In this document: positions 18,111 to 27,585 of the stretch, one piece after another | Position numbering within the stretch: position 1 is the stretch's first letter | How the letters are laid out: each line of letters opens with the position of its first letter | NCBI GenBank assembly: GCA_030427905.1 | Contig: JAUICL010000004.1 | Coordinates: forward strand, 62,001 to 126,000 | Source: Bacteroidia bacterium | GTDB lineage: Bacteria; Bacteroidota; Bacteroidia; Flavobacteriales_D; Cryomorphaceae | Direction: 5' to 3' | DNA: 64,000 bases | The notes under the pieces: model-generated | What the model saw: the letters and a program-made list of their open reading frames with translations, nothing else | Told to the model about the DNA's origin: nothing | The model's database searches: none | Made by a program: the position numbers and the translations under genes

Positions 18111-18905
18111 ATGACTAGACTAACAATCGTCTTATTTGCTCTTATTCTTATCGGCTGCGGTGGAAAAAGAGACTTGGTTTATTTCAGTGATATTGAAGAT
18201 GGGGACTTAAACTCTCCCAAAGAAATTACCAATACGGTGGTACCCACCATACAACCCGACGACCTTCTCAGTATAACCGTTACCAGTTTGAGTGTCGAGT
18301 CTAATATGCTATTCAATCAAGGTGTGCTTGGGACCCTGGGTAGCGATGTGGCAGACAGGGGGCAACCTGCTACTACCATTGAAGGATACTTGGTAGATGA
18401 TGAAGGGTTTATCAATTTTCCAGTAATCGGAAAGATCCATTTGGGTGGACTCACAAAAGCAGAAGCGACAGATACCATTCAAAACATTATCAATAGAGAC
18501 TACGTCGAGAACCCTACGGTCAATATCCGCTTCCTAAATTTTAAGGTGACAATCTTGGGAGAAGTGAAGAACCCTTCTGTCTACACCATTCAAACTGAAA
18601 AGATCAATGTTTTGGAAGCCATAAGCTTGGCTGGTGATATGAGTGCAATCGGAAAAAGAGAGAATGTACTCATCATCCGCGAGAAAGATGGTGATAGAAG
18701 TTTGATACGGGTGAATCTCAATGACAAAGATCTTTTGAACTCACCCCATTACTACCTGCAACAAAACGATATTGTATACGTGGAAGCTGACAAATACAAG
18801 GCTGCGCAAGCGAGCTTGCAGCGTCAAAACGTTCAGTTTATTTTGTCCATAACCTTAACGGCACTCACTATTGTAACGCTTGCCTTAACCCTAAGCAACC
18901 GCTAG
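18111..18905 (+). CDS. Polysaccharide export lipoprotein (Wza-like, OPX family)
   Basis: 264 residues. A lipoprotein signal ends in LIGCGG. A polysaccharide-export domain (about 40-140, with PTIQPDDLLSITV and VDDEGFINFPVIGKI) is followed by an SLBB domain (about 145-225, with VTILGEVKNPSVY). The last 25 residues form a hydrophobic helix (FILSITLTALTIVTLAL), in the place where Wza has the amphipathic helix that lines the outer-membrane pore. The protein is smaller than E. coli Wza, as usual in this phylum. First gene of the locus, 18 bases before the kinase gene; the two would form the trans-envelope export machine. Confidence 0.94.
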   Translation: MTRLTIVLFALILIGCGGKRDLVYFSDIEDGDLNSPKEITNTVVPTIQPDDLLSITVTSLSVESNMLFNQGVLGTLGSDVADRGQPATTIEGYLVDDEGFINFPVIGKIHLGGLTKAEATDTIQNIINRDYVENPTVNIRFLNFKVTILGEVKNPSVYTIQTEKINVLEAISLAGDMSAIGKRENVLIIREKDGDRSLIRVNLNDKDLLNSPHYYLQQNDIVYVEADKYKAAQASLQRQNVQFILSITLTALTIVTLALTLSNR

Positions 18906-18923
18906 CCCGCTTAACATTCCCCT

Positions 18924-21194
18924 ATGTTCGAACAAAAATTAGAGCAAAAAGAAATCAAAGGACTTTTGAGAAAGTATCTCAAGTTCTGGTACTGGTTTTT
19001 AATAGGAGCCATCATTTCTGTTGGTATTGCTGTTATTTATTTGCGGTATGCTACCCCGCAGTATTCGGCTAGTACTACCCTTCTCTTTAAAGACGAGAAA
19101 GGGGGGGGCTTGAGTGAAAGTTCGGCGTTTAGTGATATTGAATTACTAAACACATCAAAAAGTATTGATAACGAAATATTGGTTCTTAAGTCTTGGAGCT
19201 TGATGACCAAGGTTATCGTTGAGCTTCGGCTGGATATTACCTATGTTATCGAAGGCCAGATTCGAGATGTGGAAATGTATGGAGAAGACGTCGGAGTCCA
19301 GATTATTATGGACGAGCTTACTCCAGCTTGGTTTGGTAAGACCATGAAGCTTCACTTTAAAAGTGACAACAAATTTGATATTGAAATTGGCGGGCAAAGG
19401 ACTTCTCATGAATTTGGAAAAGAAGTGGTGATGCCGTTTGGGACATTCACAATTGTTTCAAAGGAAGGGTTTACATTCTCAGAAAATAACAAACCATTGG
19501 TTGTCAAGTTTCATGATGCCTTTGGTGTAGCGAAGAGCTATGCAAACAGACTAAGTGTGAGACCAGTCAACTCACAGGCGAGTGTATTAGCTATTAGCCT
19601 TACAGATCCCGTTCCAGAAAAGGCCAAGGATATTTTGGTCAAGTTGATGGAAGTCTATGATCGAGAAGCGATTAATGATAAAAATCAAATTGCTTCTAAG
19701 ACGGTTGAATTTATTGAAGATCGACTGACGTACTTGATGCAGGAACTCACTGACGTAGAGTCAAATGTGGAAGAGTACATGCAAGAAAAGGAGTTGGCCG
19801 ATGTATCTTCTCAAGCACAAGCGGTTCTAGCCCAGAAAATAGAGAATAGGAAGGAAGTTGAAGAAATAGACATTCAGTTAGCCGTTCTAAACGAGATAGA
19901 CATTTATGTAAAAGCTCAGAAGGGAAATGAGTTCGACCTCGTTCCGACGACGCTATCCATTAATGACTTGACTTTAAGTGCCCTGATATCACGGTACAAC
20001 GACTTACAACTAGAGCGTGAGCGCCGCATTCAGACAGGGGCACGTCCCAACAATCCATCTATAGTCAATATAAATGATCAGCTGGCTAATATTCGCGAGA
20101 ACATAATCGAGAATTTGAACAACATTAAGAATGGGCTTCGAATAACCCGTCGAAATCTCCTTGCCAAGTCGGGAATAGTAGGGGATCAATTACAACAAGT
20201 GCCCACAATGGAGCGCCAGCTTTTGGAAATAACGAGAGAACAGGAGATTAAGAAAGCCATCTACCTCTACTTACTCCAAAAGAAAGAAGAATCTGCTCTA
20301 TCGCTTGCCGCGGCCGTTTCCAATACGAGAGTCATAGACCCGCCACTCGCCAAAGGTCCTGTGTCGCCGGTGAAATCAAATATTCTGGCATACAGCCTGC
20401 TCGTTGGGCTTTTTGTTCCTTTCCTGGGAACCTACCTACGCAATTTGCTGACCAATCGAGTTGAATCGAAACGCGAAGTTGAAAAAGCTACACGAACACC
20501 CATTCTTGGAGAAATCTGCCATGATAAAACGGGAAGTACGGTGGTGGCTGGACAAAACACGAAAACACCCATTTCGGAAATGTTCAGACTCCTTCGCACC
20601 AATCTCCATTTTTCGGCTGGAGGAAAGTCTATCGACTCACTGCTGGTGACCTCTAGTATGAGTGGTGAAGGAAAAAGTTTCTTTTGCGTCAATATCGGAA
20701 CGAGTATCGCTGGTACAGGCAAGAGGGTATTAATACTCGAGTTTGATTTGCGACGACCCAAATTGATGTCGAGCTTAAACATCGAAAAGAAGGAAGGGCT
20801 TACGGATTATTTGGTAGGTGACGTGCCTAATGTTGAAAGCATTATATCAAAGTCAGGGGCTCACGAGAATCTCGATATTATTGGTGCAGGTACGCTTCCT
20901 CCCAACCCAGCAGAGATTATGTTGAACGAGAAGGTTGCAGACTTATTTGAGCGGATGAAAAAGGTTTATGACTTCATCATTATCGATACGGCTCCTGTTG
21001 GTAAAGTGGCTGATGCCTTGAGTTTGAAGGATTTTGCGGATACATCAATTTACATTGTTCGATACAATTACACAGATAAAGATCAGCTGCAAATCATAGA
21101 AGATATTTACGCTAATCAAAAGCTCACCAATCCATTAATCGTGTTAAACGACGCAAAGAAGTCTAATACAGGCTCTTACACTTACGGTTACTAA
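18924..21194 (+). CDS. Wzc-like polysaccharide co-polymerase / bacterial tyrosine kinase
   Basis: 756 residues. A Wzz domain with membrane helices at about 22-42 and 488-508 encloses a long periplasmic coiled-coil region. The cytoplasmic BY-kinase follows: Walker A in SMSGEGKSFF (about 578-587), Walker A' in LEFDLRRPK (about 603-611), Walker B in IIIDTAPVG (about 684-692). The C-terminus is the tyrosine cluster YTYGY (Y752, Y754, Y756), the autophosphorylation tail. Such proteins control chain length and export through cycles of phosphorylation and oligomerisation. No Wzb-type phosphatase gene lies between this and the export gene, where it is usually found in enterobacteria. Confidence 0.96.
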   Translation: MFEQKLEQKEIKGLLRKYLKFWYWFLIGAIISVGIAVIYLRYATPQYSASTTLLFKDEKGGGLSESSAFSDIELLNTSKSIDNEILVLKSWSLMTKVIVELRLDITYVIEGQIRDVEMYGEDVGVQIIMDELTPAWFGKTMKLHFKSDNKFDIEIGGQRTSHEFGKEVVMPFGTFTIVSKEGFTFSENNKPLVVKFHDAFGVAKSYANRLSVRPVNSQASVLAISLTDPVPEKAKDILVKLMEVYDREAINDKNQIASKTVEFIEDRLTYLMQELTDVESNVEEYMQEKELADVSSQAQAVLAQKIENRKEVEEIDIQLAVLNEIDIYVKAQKGNEFDLVPTTLSINDLTLSALISRYNDLQLERERRIQTGARPNNPSIVNINDQLANIRENIIENLNNIKNGLRITRRNLLAKSGIVGDQLQQVPTMERQLLEITREQEIKKAIYLYLLQKKEESALSLAAAVSNTRVIDPPLAKGPVSPVKSNILAYSLLVGLFVPFLGTYLRNLLTNRVESKREVEKATRTPILGEICHDKTGSTVVAGQNTKTPISEMFRLLRTNLHFSAGGKSIDSLLVTSSMSGEGKSFFCVNIGTSIAGTGKRVLILEFDLRRPKLMSSLNIEKKEGLTDYLVGDVPNVESIISKSGAHENLDIIGAGTLPPNPAEIMLNEKVADLFERMKKVYDFIIIDTAPVGKVADALSLKDFADTSIYIVRYNYTDKDQLQIIEDIYANQKLTNPLIVLNDAKKSNTGSYTYGY

Positions 21195-21212
21195 GGTGCT
21201 AACTGCCGTGCT

Positions 21213-22547
21213 ATGCCGAATTCAAAGTTCCGTTTTCTCGCCTTTGCTCAAGGTATTCCAGGATATACCAAGCTATTGGAATGGGCTAAGCTAACGGGTA
21301 TTACCGGTGGAGCCCAGTTTTTAATACAAGCAATCGGACTCTTGAGCGGCATACTTGTCGTGCGATTGCTTCCCACCGACGAATATGCGCTCTATACGCT
21401 AGCCAACACGATGTTGGGAGTGATGACTATTCTAGCCGATGGTGGAATAGGTTCTGGGGTAATGGCTCAAGGCGGCAGAATCTGGAAGGATAAGGATAAA
21501 CTTGGCAGCGTATTGAATACGGGATTGGAGCTCAGAAAGAAGTTCTTGATCGGGAGCATTCTAGTTGCAGCTCCTATTTTGCTCTATCAGCTTCACCATC
21601 ATGGAGCTTCAAATTGGACCGCGTTTCTCATTTTCTTGTCGTTGGTGCCAGCCTTAGTGGGTGCACTGACAGGCTCGGTGTTTGCCGTTCCTATGAAGCT
21701 TCACCAAGATATTACGCCACTTCAAAAGAATTTGATCAAGGAGAATCTGGGTAGGTTCATGCTCATTTTCATGCTCTTTATTTTTCCTTGGACTTTTATC
21801 GCGATTCTGGCCAGTGGGGTACCTCGGATGTATATGAATATTTCCCTCAAGAAGAAGTCAAAGGGGTATGTGAATTGGGCAGCAAAAGAAGACCCGGTAG
21901 TGCGCAAGGATATTTTGAAAATTGTAAAGCGAATACTTCCTGGAGCTATATACTTCTGTGTTTCAGGACAGATAAGTATCTGGCTCATTTCCTTTTTTGG
22001 CGATACGGCAAGTGTTGCTCAGATTGGAGCTCTTGGGCGTATTGCGGTCACGCTCACTGTGGTTAACACCATCTTTGGCACATTGGTGTACCCGCGCTTT
22101 GCCCGAATGCCTGGGAATAATCGAGGAAAAATATTGAAGCGCTTCTTTCAAATCATTGGGCTTATGATTGTCATATGCTCTGGTATAATCACGGTGGTCT
22201 GGTTTTTTAGCGATGAAATTTTGTGGGTATTGGGTGATCAATACGCCAATTTGAACTACGCATTGCTGCTTAGCATCATTGGTAGTTGTACCGGAATGAT
22301 CAGCGGAGCTATTTTTAGAATGACTACCCACCGAAATTGGGCTGTACACCCTGGTATCTCCATTCCTATAAGTATTGCATCTATTATTGTAGGAGCTCTA
22401 ATTATGGATGTCTCAACCCTCGAAGGAGTTCTTAAATTCAACATTTTCGTCGTATTCACACAAGTGGTGTTGAATTTAGCCTACTTTTTATTTGAAATTA
22501 GCCGATTTAAATCGCAACATTTGAAGACCGAAGAATCTGATTTCTAA
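21213..22547 (+). CDS. Oligosaccharide flippase (Wzx-like, MOP superfamily)
   Basis: 444 residues with twelve or more hydrophobic helices and the N-terminal motif GGAQFLIQAIGLLSGILVVRLLP that marks polysaccharide-biosynthesis flippases (RfbX/Wzx). The protein would move lipid-linked repeat units across the inner membrane before polymerisation. It lies directly behind the kinase gene (18-base gap), with 21 bases to the first glycosyltransferase. Substrate specificity cannot be read. Confidence 0.92.
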   Translation: MPNSKFRFLAFAQGIPGYTKLLEWAKLTGITGGAQFLIQAIGLLSGILVVRLLPTDEYALYTLANTMLGVMTILADGGIGSGVMAQGGRIWKDKDKLGSVLNTGLELRKKFLIGSILVAAPILLYQLHHHGASNWTAFLIFLSLVPALVGALTGSVFAVPMKLHQDITPLQKNLIKENLGRFMLIFMLFIFPWTFIAILASGVPRMYMNISLKKKSKGYVNWAAKEDPVVRKDILKIVKRILPGAIYFCVSGQISIWLISFFGDTASVAQIGALGRIAVTLTVVNTIFGTLVYPRFARMPGNNRGKILKRFFQIIGLMIVICSGIITVVWFFSDEILWVLGDQYANLNYALLLSIIGSCTGMISGAIFRMTTHRNWAVHPGISIPISIASIIVGALIMDVSTLEGVLKFNIFVVFTQVVLNLAYFLFEISRFKSQHLKTEESDF

Positions 22548-22568
22548 CCAAAACCAGAACCAAAAAAA

Positions 22569-23537
22569 ATGAACGTATCAGTCTGTACGTTGTTTGAACG
22601 CAATTATCATCACGGAGTGGTTGGCTTGGTGAATTCCTTGGTCACGAAAGGGTTTGAAGGTAATATCTATGCAGGTTACCGAGGAGAACTTCCTAGCTGG
22701 GTAGTGTCTTCGTCTCAAAATGAAGTTGAAAATCTGGGGCATGTTGTTACGATGCAGGTCACAGATACTACTTGGCTTCATCTGATTTTACTCGATACGG
22801 ATTATCACTTTACCAATTACAAGCCCGACTTCATGCTGCAGCTTTGGAAAACGGTGGCTTCCGATGCGGAAGCCATGGTATATATGGATCCCGATATCGT
22901 ATTGCTGCAGTATTGGAGCAACATCACCGAGTGGCTGAGTGCTGGAGTGGCGGTCTGCGAGGATGTGAATTCACCGGTAGCTGAGTTTCACCCGAGGCGA
23001 GTGGCTTGGCGCGAATACTATGGTCAAAGAGGCGTTCAATTGAAATTTAAGGAAGCCTTTTATGCCAACGGTGGATTTGTTGGAGTTACTAAATCGCGCA
23101 TTTCCTTCATAGAAGACTGGCAAAGGAATCAGGAGTTAATGGCTGAAGCGATAGGAGGTTTGAATCGATCATCGCTAGTAGGCGCTAAGTTAAATAAGGA
23201 AGATACAGGGCCTTTTGCTCCTTTCGGAAAGACTGATCAAGACGCATTGAATGCAACGATTGAGTCAACTGTTGAGACTGTGAGTTTTGTAGGGAAAGAA
23301 GCTATGGGCTTTATTCCAGGAAAAGTCATTTTACCTCACGCTCTTGGGGTTCCTAAACCTTGGGATAACAAACCGCTTAAACGAAGTTTTGGAGGAGTTG
23401 TACCACGGTACATTGATAAGGCATATTGGGATTTTGTAAGTTCCCCAATCAGCGTGTTTTCTGAAAAGAAAGTGGCACGCATGAAGCGAATGAATCAGTA
23501 TGCAGCACTTGTGAGTCGGTTTTATAGAAAAAATTAA
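22569..23537 (+). CDS. Glycosyltransferase, GT-A fold (GT8-like)
   Basis: 322 residues. The N-terminal strand VSVCTLFERNYHHGVVGLVNSL and the metal-binding DxD in YMDPDIVLL (about 112-114) fit a GT-A retaining transferase of the GT8 or related nucleotide-diphospho-sugar family. A second conserved part, FYANGGFVGV (about 160-169), is the typical acceptor-site Asn-Gly-Gly. The C-terminus is basic. Sugar donor and acceptor are unknown. A spare 118-base gap follows, holding a 33-codon open frame. Confidence 0.82.
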   Translation: MNVSVCTLFERNYHHGVVGLVNSLVTKGFEGNIYAGYRGELPSWVVSSSQNEVENLGHVVTMQVTDTTWLHLILLDTDYHFTNYKPDFMLQLWKTVASDAEAMVYMDPDIVLLQYWSNITEWLSAGVAVCEDVNSPVAEFHPRRVAWREYYGQRGVQLKFKEAFYANGGFVGVTKSRISFIEDWQRNQELMAEAIGGLNRSSLVGAKLNKEDTGPFAPFGKTDQDALNATIESTVETVSFVGKEAMGFIPGKVILPHALGVPKPWDNKPLKRSFGGVVPRYIDKAYWDFVSSPISVFSEKKVARMKRMNQYAALVSRFYRKN

Positions 23538-23538
23538 G

Positions 23539-23640
23539 ATGATCCATATGTCTTTCTCGAGTATGAAACGTATCGAGAATGAGTGCGAGCACTCTGGTAT
23601 GGCATGCATTATTGACATTGGCTCATACTTTAATAATTAG
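23539..23640 (+). CDS. Short open frame of 33 codons in the glycan locus (possible small gene or gene remnant)
   Basis: ATG at 23539, one base after the preceding stop, to TAG at 23640. The product would be 33 residues, with many Met and Cys and an ending IIDIGSYFNN that resembles the first glycine-rich loop of a methyltransferase or NAD-binding fold cut short. It fills the gap exactly and is co-directional. It could be a translated small peptide, a coupling leader for the next gene, or the stump of a decayed gene. No family is recognised. Confidence 0.25.
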   Translation: MIHMSFSSMKRIENECEHSGMACIIDIGSYFNN

Positions 23641-23646
23641 AAGGAG
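23641..23646 (+). promoter_or_regulatory. Strong Shine-Dalgarno AAGGAG before a GTG start
   Basis: AAGGAG lies 8 bases before the GTG at 23655 and supports that start. It is unusual here, since most genes in this window have no recognisable ribosome binding site, as is normal for Bacteroidota. Confidence 0.5.
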
Positions 23647-23654
23647 TAGAAGTT

Positions 23655-24539
23655 GTGCTAGATATTCATAGTTTTTTAGGTCAGTACAGAGATAGAGAAG
23701 TTTGGTATAAGCCCAACCCTGGAAATGGCGGCGATGCCTTAATTGCATGTGCTACTTATATCCTTCTAAAGAGACACCAAATCGAGTATCGTATTATAAA
23801 AGGGGATGAAGATTTGACTGGTAAAACGATCTTTTTTGGTGGTGGCGGAAATTTAGTGGAATACTATTCCCATGGTGCAGACTTTATTCAAAGCGTACAT
23901 CGCAAGGCTCGTGAGTTAGTGGTGTTACCACATACTTTTAAAGGGCATGACCGATTGTTGTCAGAACTTGGGTCAAACACGACTCTGATAGCTAGAGAAA
24001 AACCTTCATTCGAGCACATCTCTAGGTTTAATAATATTGGACAGCATTTATTAATGCGCGATCTGGTGTTTGAGTTGGATGTAGACTCAACCTTTGGAAA
24101 ACTAACGCCAGCACCAAAGCTTATTGAGCTGGTTAGGCTTCGTTCAGTGGCACGAGCAGTTTTGAAAGATGGCGTTTCGCTTTCCTTTTTCCTCAAAAGA
24201 AGGGACGCCACTTCCACACTTTTTGCATTTAGAACAGATGTTGAAAAGACGAATGTTGAAGTTCCGCCTGACAACATAGATGTGACCGCGTGGATCAATC
24301 TCGATCACGATATGACCGACGAGAAAAAAGTAGAAGAAACAACTCGAAGGATATTTAGATTCTTAAATCAATTTGACGTGATCCATTCGAACCGATTGCA
24401 CGTTGGAATCGCAAGCAGTTTGCTTAATAAGGTGACGCATTTTTATGATAATTCATACCGAAAGAACGAAAGTGTTTATGAGTTCTCAATGAAGGGCCGG
24501 TTTGAAAATCTAATCTGGGAGGGAAGTGAAAAAGGTTAG
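23655..24539 (+). CDS. Polysaccharide pyruvyl transferase family protein
   Basis: 294 residues from GTG at 23655. The family signature is clear near the N-terminus: NPGNGGDALIACATYILL (about 22-39), then TIFFGGGGNLVEYY (about 60-73), and a late HSNRLHVGIASSLL segment. Members transfer the pyruvyl group of phosphoenolpyruvate onto hexose hydroxyls to make acidic ketals, or act as GT-B-like transferases. In this locus it would add a negative charge to the repeat unit. The start is supported by an AAGGAG box, and the 3' end overlaps the next gene by 14 bases. Confidence 0.88.
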   Translation: MLDIHSFLGQYRDREVWYKPNPGNGGDALIACATYILLKRHQIEYRIIKGDEDLTGKTIFFGGGGNLVEYYSHGADFIQSVHRKARELVVLPHTFKGHDRLLSELGSNTTLIAREKPSFEHISRFNNIGQHLLMRDLVFELDVDSTFGKLTPAPKLIELVRLRSVARAVLKDGVSLSFFLKRRDATSTLFAFRTDVEKTNVEVPPDNIDVTAWINLDHDMTDEKKVEETTRRIFRFLNQFDVIHSNRLHVGIASSLLNKVTHFYDNSYRKNESVYEFSMKGRFENLIWEGSEKG

Positions 24540-25608
24540 GATAGTTATTATATGTGGATGCCTAGAGGATGGAAAAGATGGCGTTGGAGATTATAGCATT
24601 CGCATAGGTGAGTGGCTTCAAGCACACGGTGTAGATGTGCAATACATAGCCGTCAACGATAGTTATGTAGATCCTTCAGGTGATCTCGTTGGTAAGTTGA
24701 AGCGCCTTAGCTCTAGTGACACATGGGAGAATCGATTTCGGGAGATTCAAAGCGTGCTCGATTCGTTCAATCCAACGTTCATATTCTTGCAATACGTACC
24801 CTACGCTTTCAGCAAAAAGGGAATTCCCAACGGATTCGTTCGATTGTATGGTCAGTTGAAGTCAGAAGCGTCTCGTATGGCTATGATTCATGAATCGTAC
24901 ATTGATGGTGACTTGTCTGTCAAGGACAGATTAATTAGTCATTATCAAAAGAAGGCGCTTAAGCGACTCTTAACCAGGGAACCAAAAGGGCGTGTATTCA
25001 CATCCACTAAAAAGTATCAAGCGATGTTGCAGCGGATCGGAGTGAAAAGTGAAATTTTACCCCTTTTCGGCAATATACCATTTGCTGAAAGGAGCGAGCC
25101 GAAGCAAATTCAAACTGGAACCAAGCGCGGTATTTACTTCGGAGCACCACCGAAAAAAGAGAATTTCTTGACTTTCTCCAACGGGTTAAACCACGCTTCC
25201 GAACGTTTCGAATTGGAGCTGAAATTTTGCGGGAGGCCAACACGAAATTCCGAAGCATTTGTAGAACATTTGAAGAATAATTGTTCGAAAGTTCAAATAG
25301 TAAAGCTTGGTGAAATGGACGCGCAAGAATTGAGCAAGACTTTTTTTGCTTCTGATTTTGGGGTTTCTCGCATTGCCCCAGATTTAATTGGAAAAAGTGG
25401 CGCTTCTATCGCTATGCTCGAGCATGGCCTTAAACTTTGGGTTCCACTTGCCAAGTCAAAACAGGAAATAGATGTCGAAGTCGGTTTTCGCAGAGAGTTG
25501 TGCTTTGCAAGTTTTGATGAACTTGCAGCATGCCACACGAGTTTCGCTCCAGAGTCTAATCTAACAAATGCAGGTCAAATCATTTTAAAGACTTTAGAAG
25601 ATAATTAA
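24526..25608 (+). CDS. Glycosyltransferase-like protein, GT-B fold
   Basis: 360 residues from GTG at 24526, overlapping the pyruvyltransferase gene by 14 bases. The N-terminus has the GT-B glycine loop (CLEDGKDGVGDYSIRIGEWL) and the C-terminal half a Rossmann-like part with KRGIYFGAPPKKENF, but the usual E(x7)E of GT4 enzymes is weak: the segment near 285-300 reads IGKSGASIAMLEHGL. It may be a divergent GT4 or an atypical transferase. Position in the locus supports a role in repeat-unit assembly. The stop directly abuts the next gene's TTG start. Confidence 0.72.
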   Translation: MKKVRIVIICGCLEDGKDGVGDYSIRIGEWLQAHGVDVQYIAVNDSYVDPSGDLVGKLKRLSSSDTWENRFREIQSVLDSFNPTFIFLQYVPYAFSKKGIPNGFVRLYGQLKSEASRMAMIHESYIDGDLSVKDRLISHYQKKALKRLLTREPKGRVFTSTKKYQAMLQRIGVKSEILPLFGNIPFAERSEPKQIQTGTKRGIYFGAPPKKENFLTFSNGLNHASERFELELKFCGRPTRNSEAFVEHLKNNCSKVQIVKLGEMDAQELSKTFFASDFGVSRIAPDLIGKSGASIAMLEHGLKLWVPLAKSKQEIDVEVGFRRELCFASFDELAACHTSFAPESNLTNAGQIILKTLEDN

Positions 25609-26676
25609 TTGAAAAGGCCTCTCAACATATTGCTTTTAACTCACCGGTTTTATCCGTTTACAGGGGGGATTGAAGTTAATTCTGAAATTCTTGCAACTCA
25701 ATTTCATGAGGCGGGACATCAGGTGCGAGTAGTGACATGGACCATTGAAAAAGGGGAGAAATCCTTCGAGTTTGACGTTTTAAGATCTCCATCGAAAGTG
25801 GAACTGATCAAGTCTCATAAATGGGCGGATGTCGTATTTGAGAACAACCCTAGCATACAATTGTCGTGGCCGTTAATACTTTTTTTCAATAAGGTGAATG
25901 TGGTGGCTATTCGTACACTGATCAATAGGCCAAGTGGCAAGTTGGGGTGGAAGGACAAGTTCAAAATATGGAGGCTTAGAAGTGCGAATAAAGTGATAGC
26001 AGTCAGTACGCCAATCCGTGATGTGTGCTGGCCCAAAGCTGTAGTAATCCCAAATCCTTTTCGAAGAAATCTATTTAGAGTAATCCCTGAAAGTTCAAGA
26101 CAAAAGTCTTTTGTTTTTTTGGGAAGGTTGGTGTCTCAAAAGCGATGTGATCTAAACATTAAGCTTATCAATAGACTCAGAAGTTCTCATCCATCATTGG
26201 CATATTTGTCTGTCATTGGAAATGGACCCGAAATGGATTCTTTGAAGGAGCTTGTGGCGGAATACGATTTGACAGATCGAGTCAAGTTTCTAGGTGAAAT
26301 GCACGGTGAAGCCTTGATTCAAGAACTGAATTTATACAAATACATACTCATCCCATCAGATTTTGAAGCCTTCGGCAATGTGGCACTCGAGGGAATAGCT
26401 TGTGGTAATTTACCCATTGTTTCAGATAGTGGTGGCTTGTTGGATGCAATTGGAAAGGCTGGTATATCTTTCACTTCTTCCAGCATTGATAGCTTTTATG
26501 AACAGACAGTAAAACTTCTTGAAAACCCTGATTTAGAGAAAGAGCTCCGTTCTTATGGAGAATCTCATTTAGATAACCACATTCCTGAAAAGATTGGGCA
26601 ACGGTATCTGGATGTATTAGAGACGGCATATAGTTTAGCCCATCCCAAAAAAAGCTCGAAGCACGTTTCAAAATGA
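25609..26676 (+). CDS. Glycosyltransferase family 4
   Basis: 355 residues; the frame begins with TTG at 25609, directly after the previous stop. N-terminal THRFYPFTGGIEVNSEILA is the GT4 acceptor-side glycine loop. The C-terminal half has FLGRLVSQKRCDL, then SDFEAFGNVALEGIACG (about 262-278), which is the E(x7)E donor site of GT4 enzymes. Such enzymes transfer sugars from NDP-sugars with retention. The stop overlaps the next start as ATGA, so translation is coupled. Confidence 0.92.
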   Translation: MKRPLNILLLTHRFYPFTGGIEVNSEILATQFHEAGHQVRVVTWTIEKGEKSFEFDVLRSPSKVELIKSHKWADVVFENNPSIQLSWPLILFFNKVNVVAIRTLINRPSGKLGWKDKFKIWRLRSANKVIAVSTPIRDVCWPKAVVIPNPFRRNLFRVIPESSRQKSFVFLGRLVSQKRCDLNIKLINRLRSSHPSLAYLSVIGNGPEMDSLKELVAEYDLTDRVKFLGEMHGEALIQELNLYKYILIPSDFEAFGNVALEGIACGNLPIVSDSGGLLDAIGKAGISFTSSSIDSFYEQTVKLLENPDLEKELRSYGESHLDNHIPEKIGQRYLDVLETAYSLAHPKKSSKHVSK

Positions 26677-27563
26677 AGGTTTGTATTGGCATAACAACAA
26701 AGAATCGCTGTGATATACTACCGAAGGCCATCCAGTCGGGGTTGGATCAGCTGTACCCTAGCAAAGAGGTACTAGTCTTTGATGACGGGTCTACGGATGA
26801 AACAAAGAGTCTTCAACCGCAGTTTCCAGATGTGAAGTGGATGAGGGAAGAAGAGAGTATTGGACTTTTAGCTGCCCGAAACAAAATGATGAAGGCCACC
26901 GACGCCGAATTGTTCGTGAGTCTGGACGATGATGCATGGTTTTTAAAGAGAGATGAAATTGGGATAGCTGTTGAATTGTTCAAGAAGAACCCCAACTTAG
27001 GGGCTATTTCTTTCGATGTTCTTCAAAAAGATACAAAGCGCTTCAATCAAGTAGAGCGCACAGAACCGATTCCCACCAATGTGTACATAGGCTGCGGTCA
27101 TATGCTGCGGTTAAGCGCTGTAGCTGAAGCAGGCTATTACGTTCCATTTCCTGTGAAATATGGTCACGAAGAGAAAGATTTGTGCATAAGAATGCTCGAC
27201 CATGGAAGAGAAATTGAATTTTTGCCTGGAGTACATGTATGGCACGACTTCACACAAGTTGAACGAAATCGGCCTGAGCAAAGAAGGTCATTTATTATCA
27301 ATGATCTAGTTTATCCTTTTAGAAGGGTTCCATTGATATATCTGTTGCCAGTTATGGCAAAGAAGATTCGACAAAAGCTGAAGAGTGGAGACGACGATCG
27401 AACGTTGACACGCGAAGCGGTAAAGACTTTCATTAAGTTAACACCCACTATCTTCAAATTTGGTGGAAGAGTAAAACCTTCAACCTATCGAAAGTACCTT
27501 ACTATATCTAAGTCATTTTTAGAATACATAGCCAAGCACGATCAAAACTTGAAACACGAATAG
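26673..27563 (+). CDS. Glycosyltransferase family 2
   Basis: 296 residues. The GT-A fold is shown by GITTKNRCDILPKAI at the N-terminus, VFDDGSTDET (about 35-44) and the metal-binding triad in SLDDDAWFL (about 85-87). A later GHEEKDLCIRM supplies the catalytic acidic residue. The C-terminus lacks membrane helices. An inverting transferase of unknown sugar. It begins inside the stop codon of the preceding GT4 gene and is followed 22 bases later by another GT4 gene. Confidence 0.93.
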   Translation: MKVCIGITTKNRCDILPKAIQSGLDQLYPSKEVLVFDDGSTDETKSLQPQFPDVKWMREEESIGLLAARNKMMKATDAELFVSLDDDAWFLKRDEIGIAVELFKKNPNLGAISFDVLQKDTKRFNQVERTEPIPTNVYIGCGHMLRLSAVAEAGYYVPFPVKYGHEEKDLCIRMLDHGREIEFLPGVHVWHDFTQVERNRPEQRRSFIINDLVYPFRRVPLIYLLPVMAKKIRQKLKSGDDDRTLTREAVKTFIKLTPTIFKFGGRVKPSTYRKYLTISKSFLEYIAKHDQNLKHE

Positions 27564-27585
27564 TGTAATATCGTAAGCATATCCT

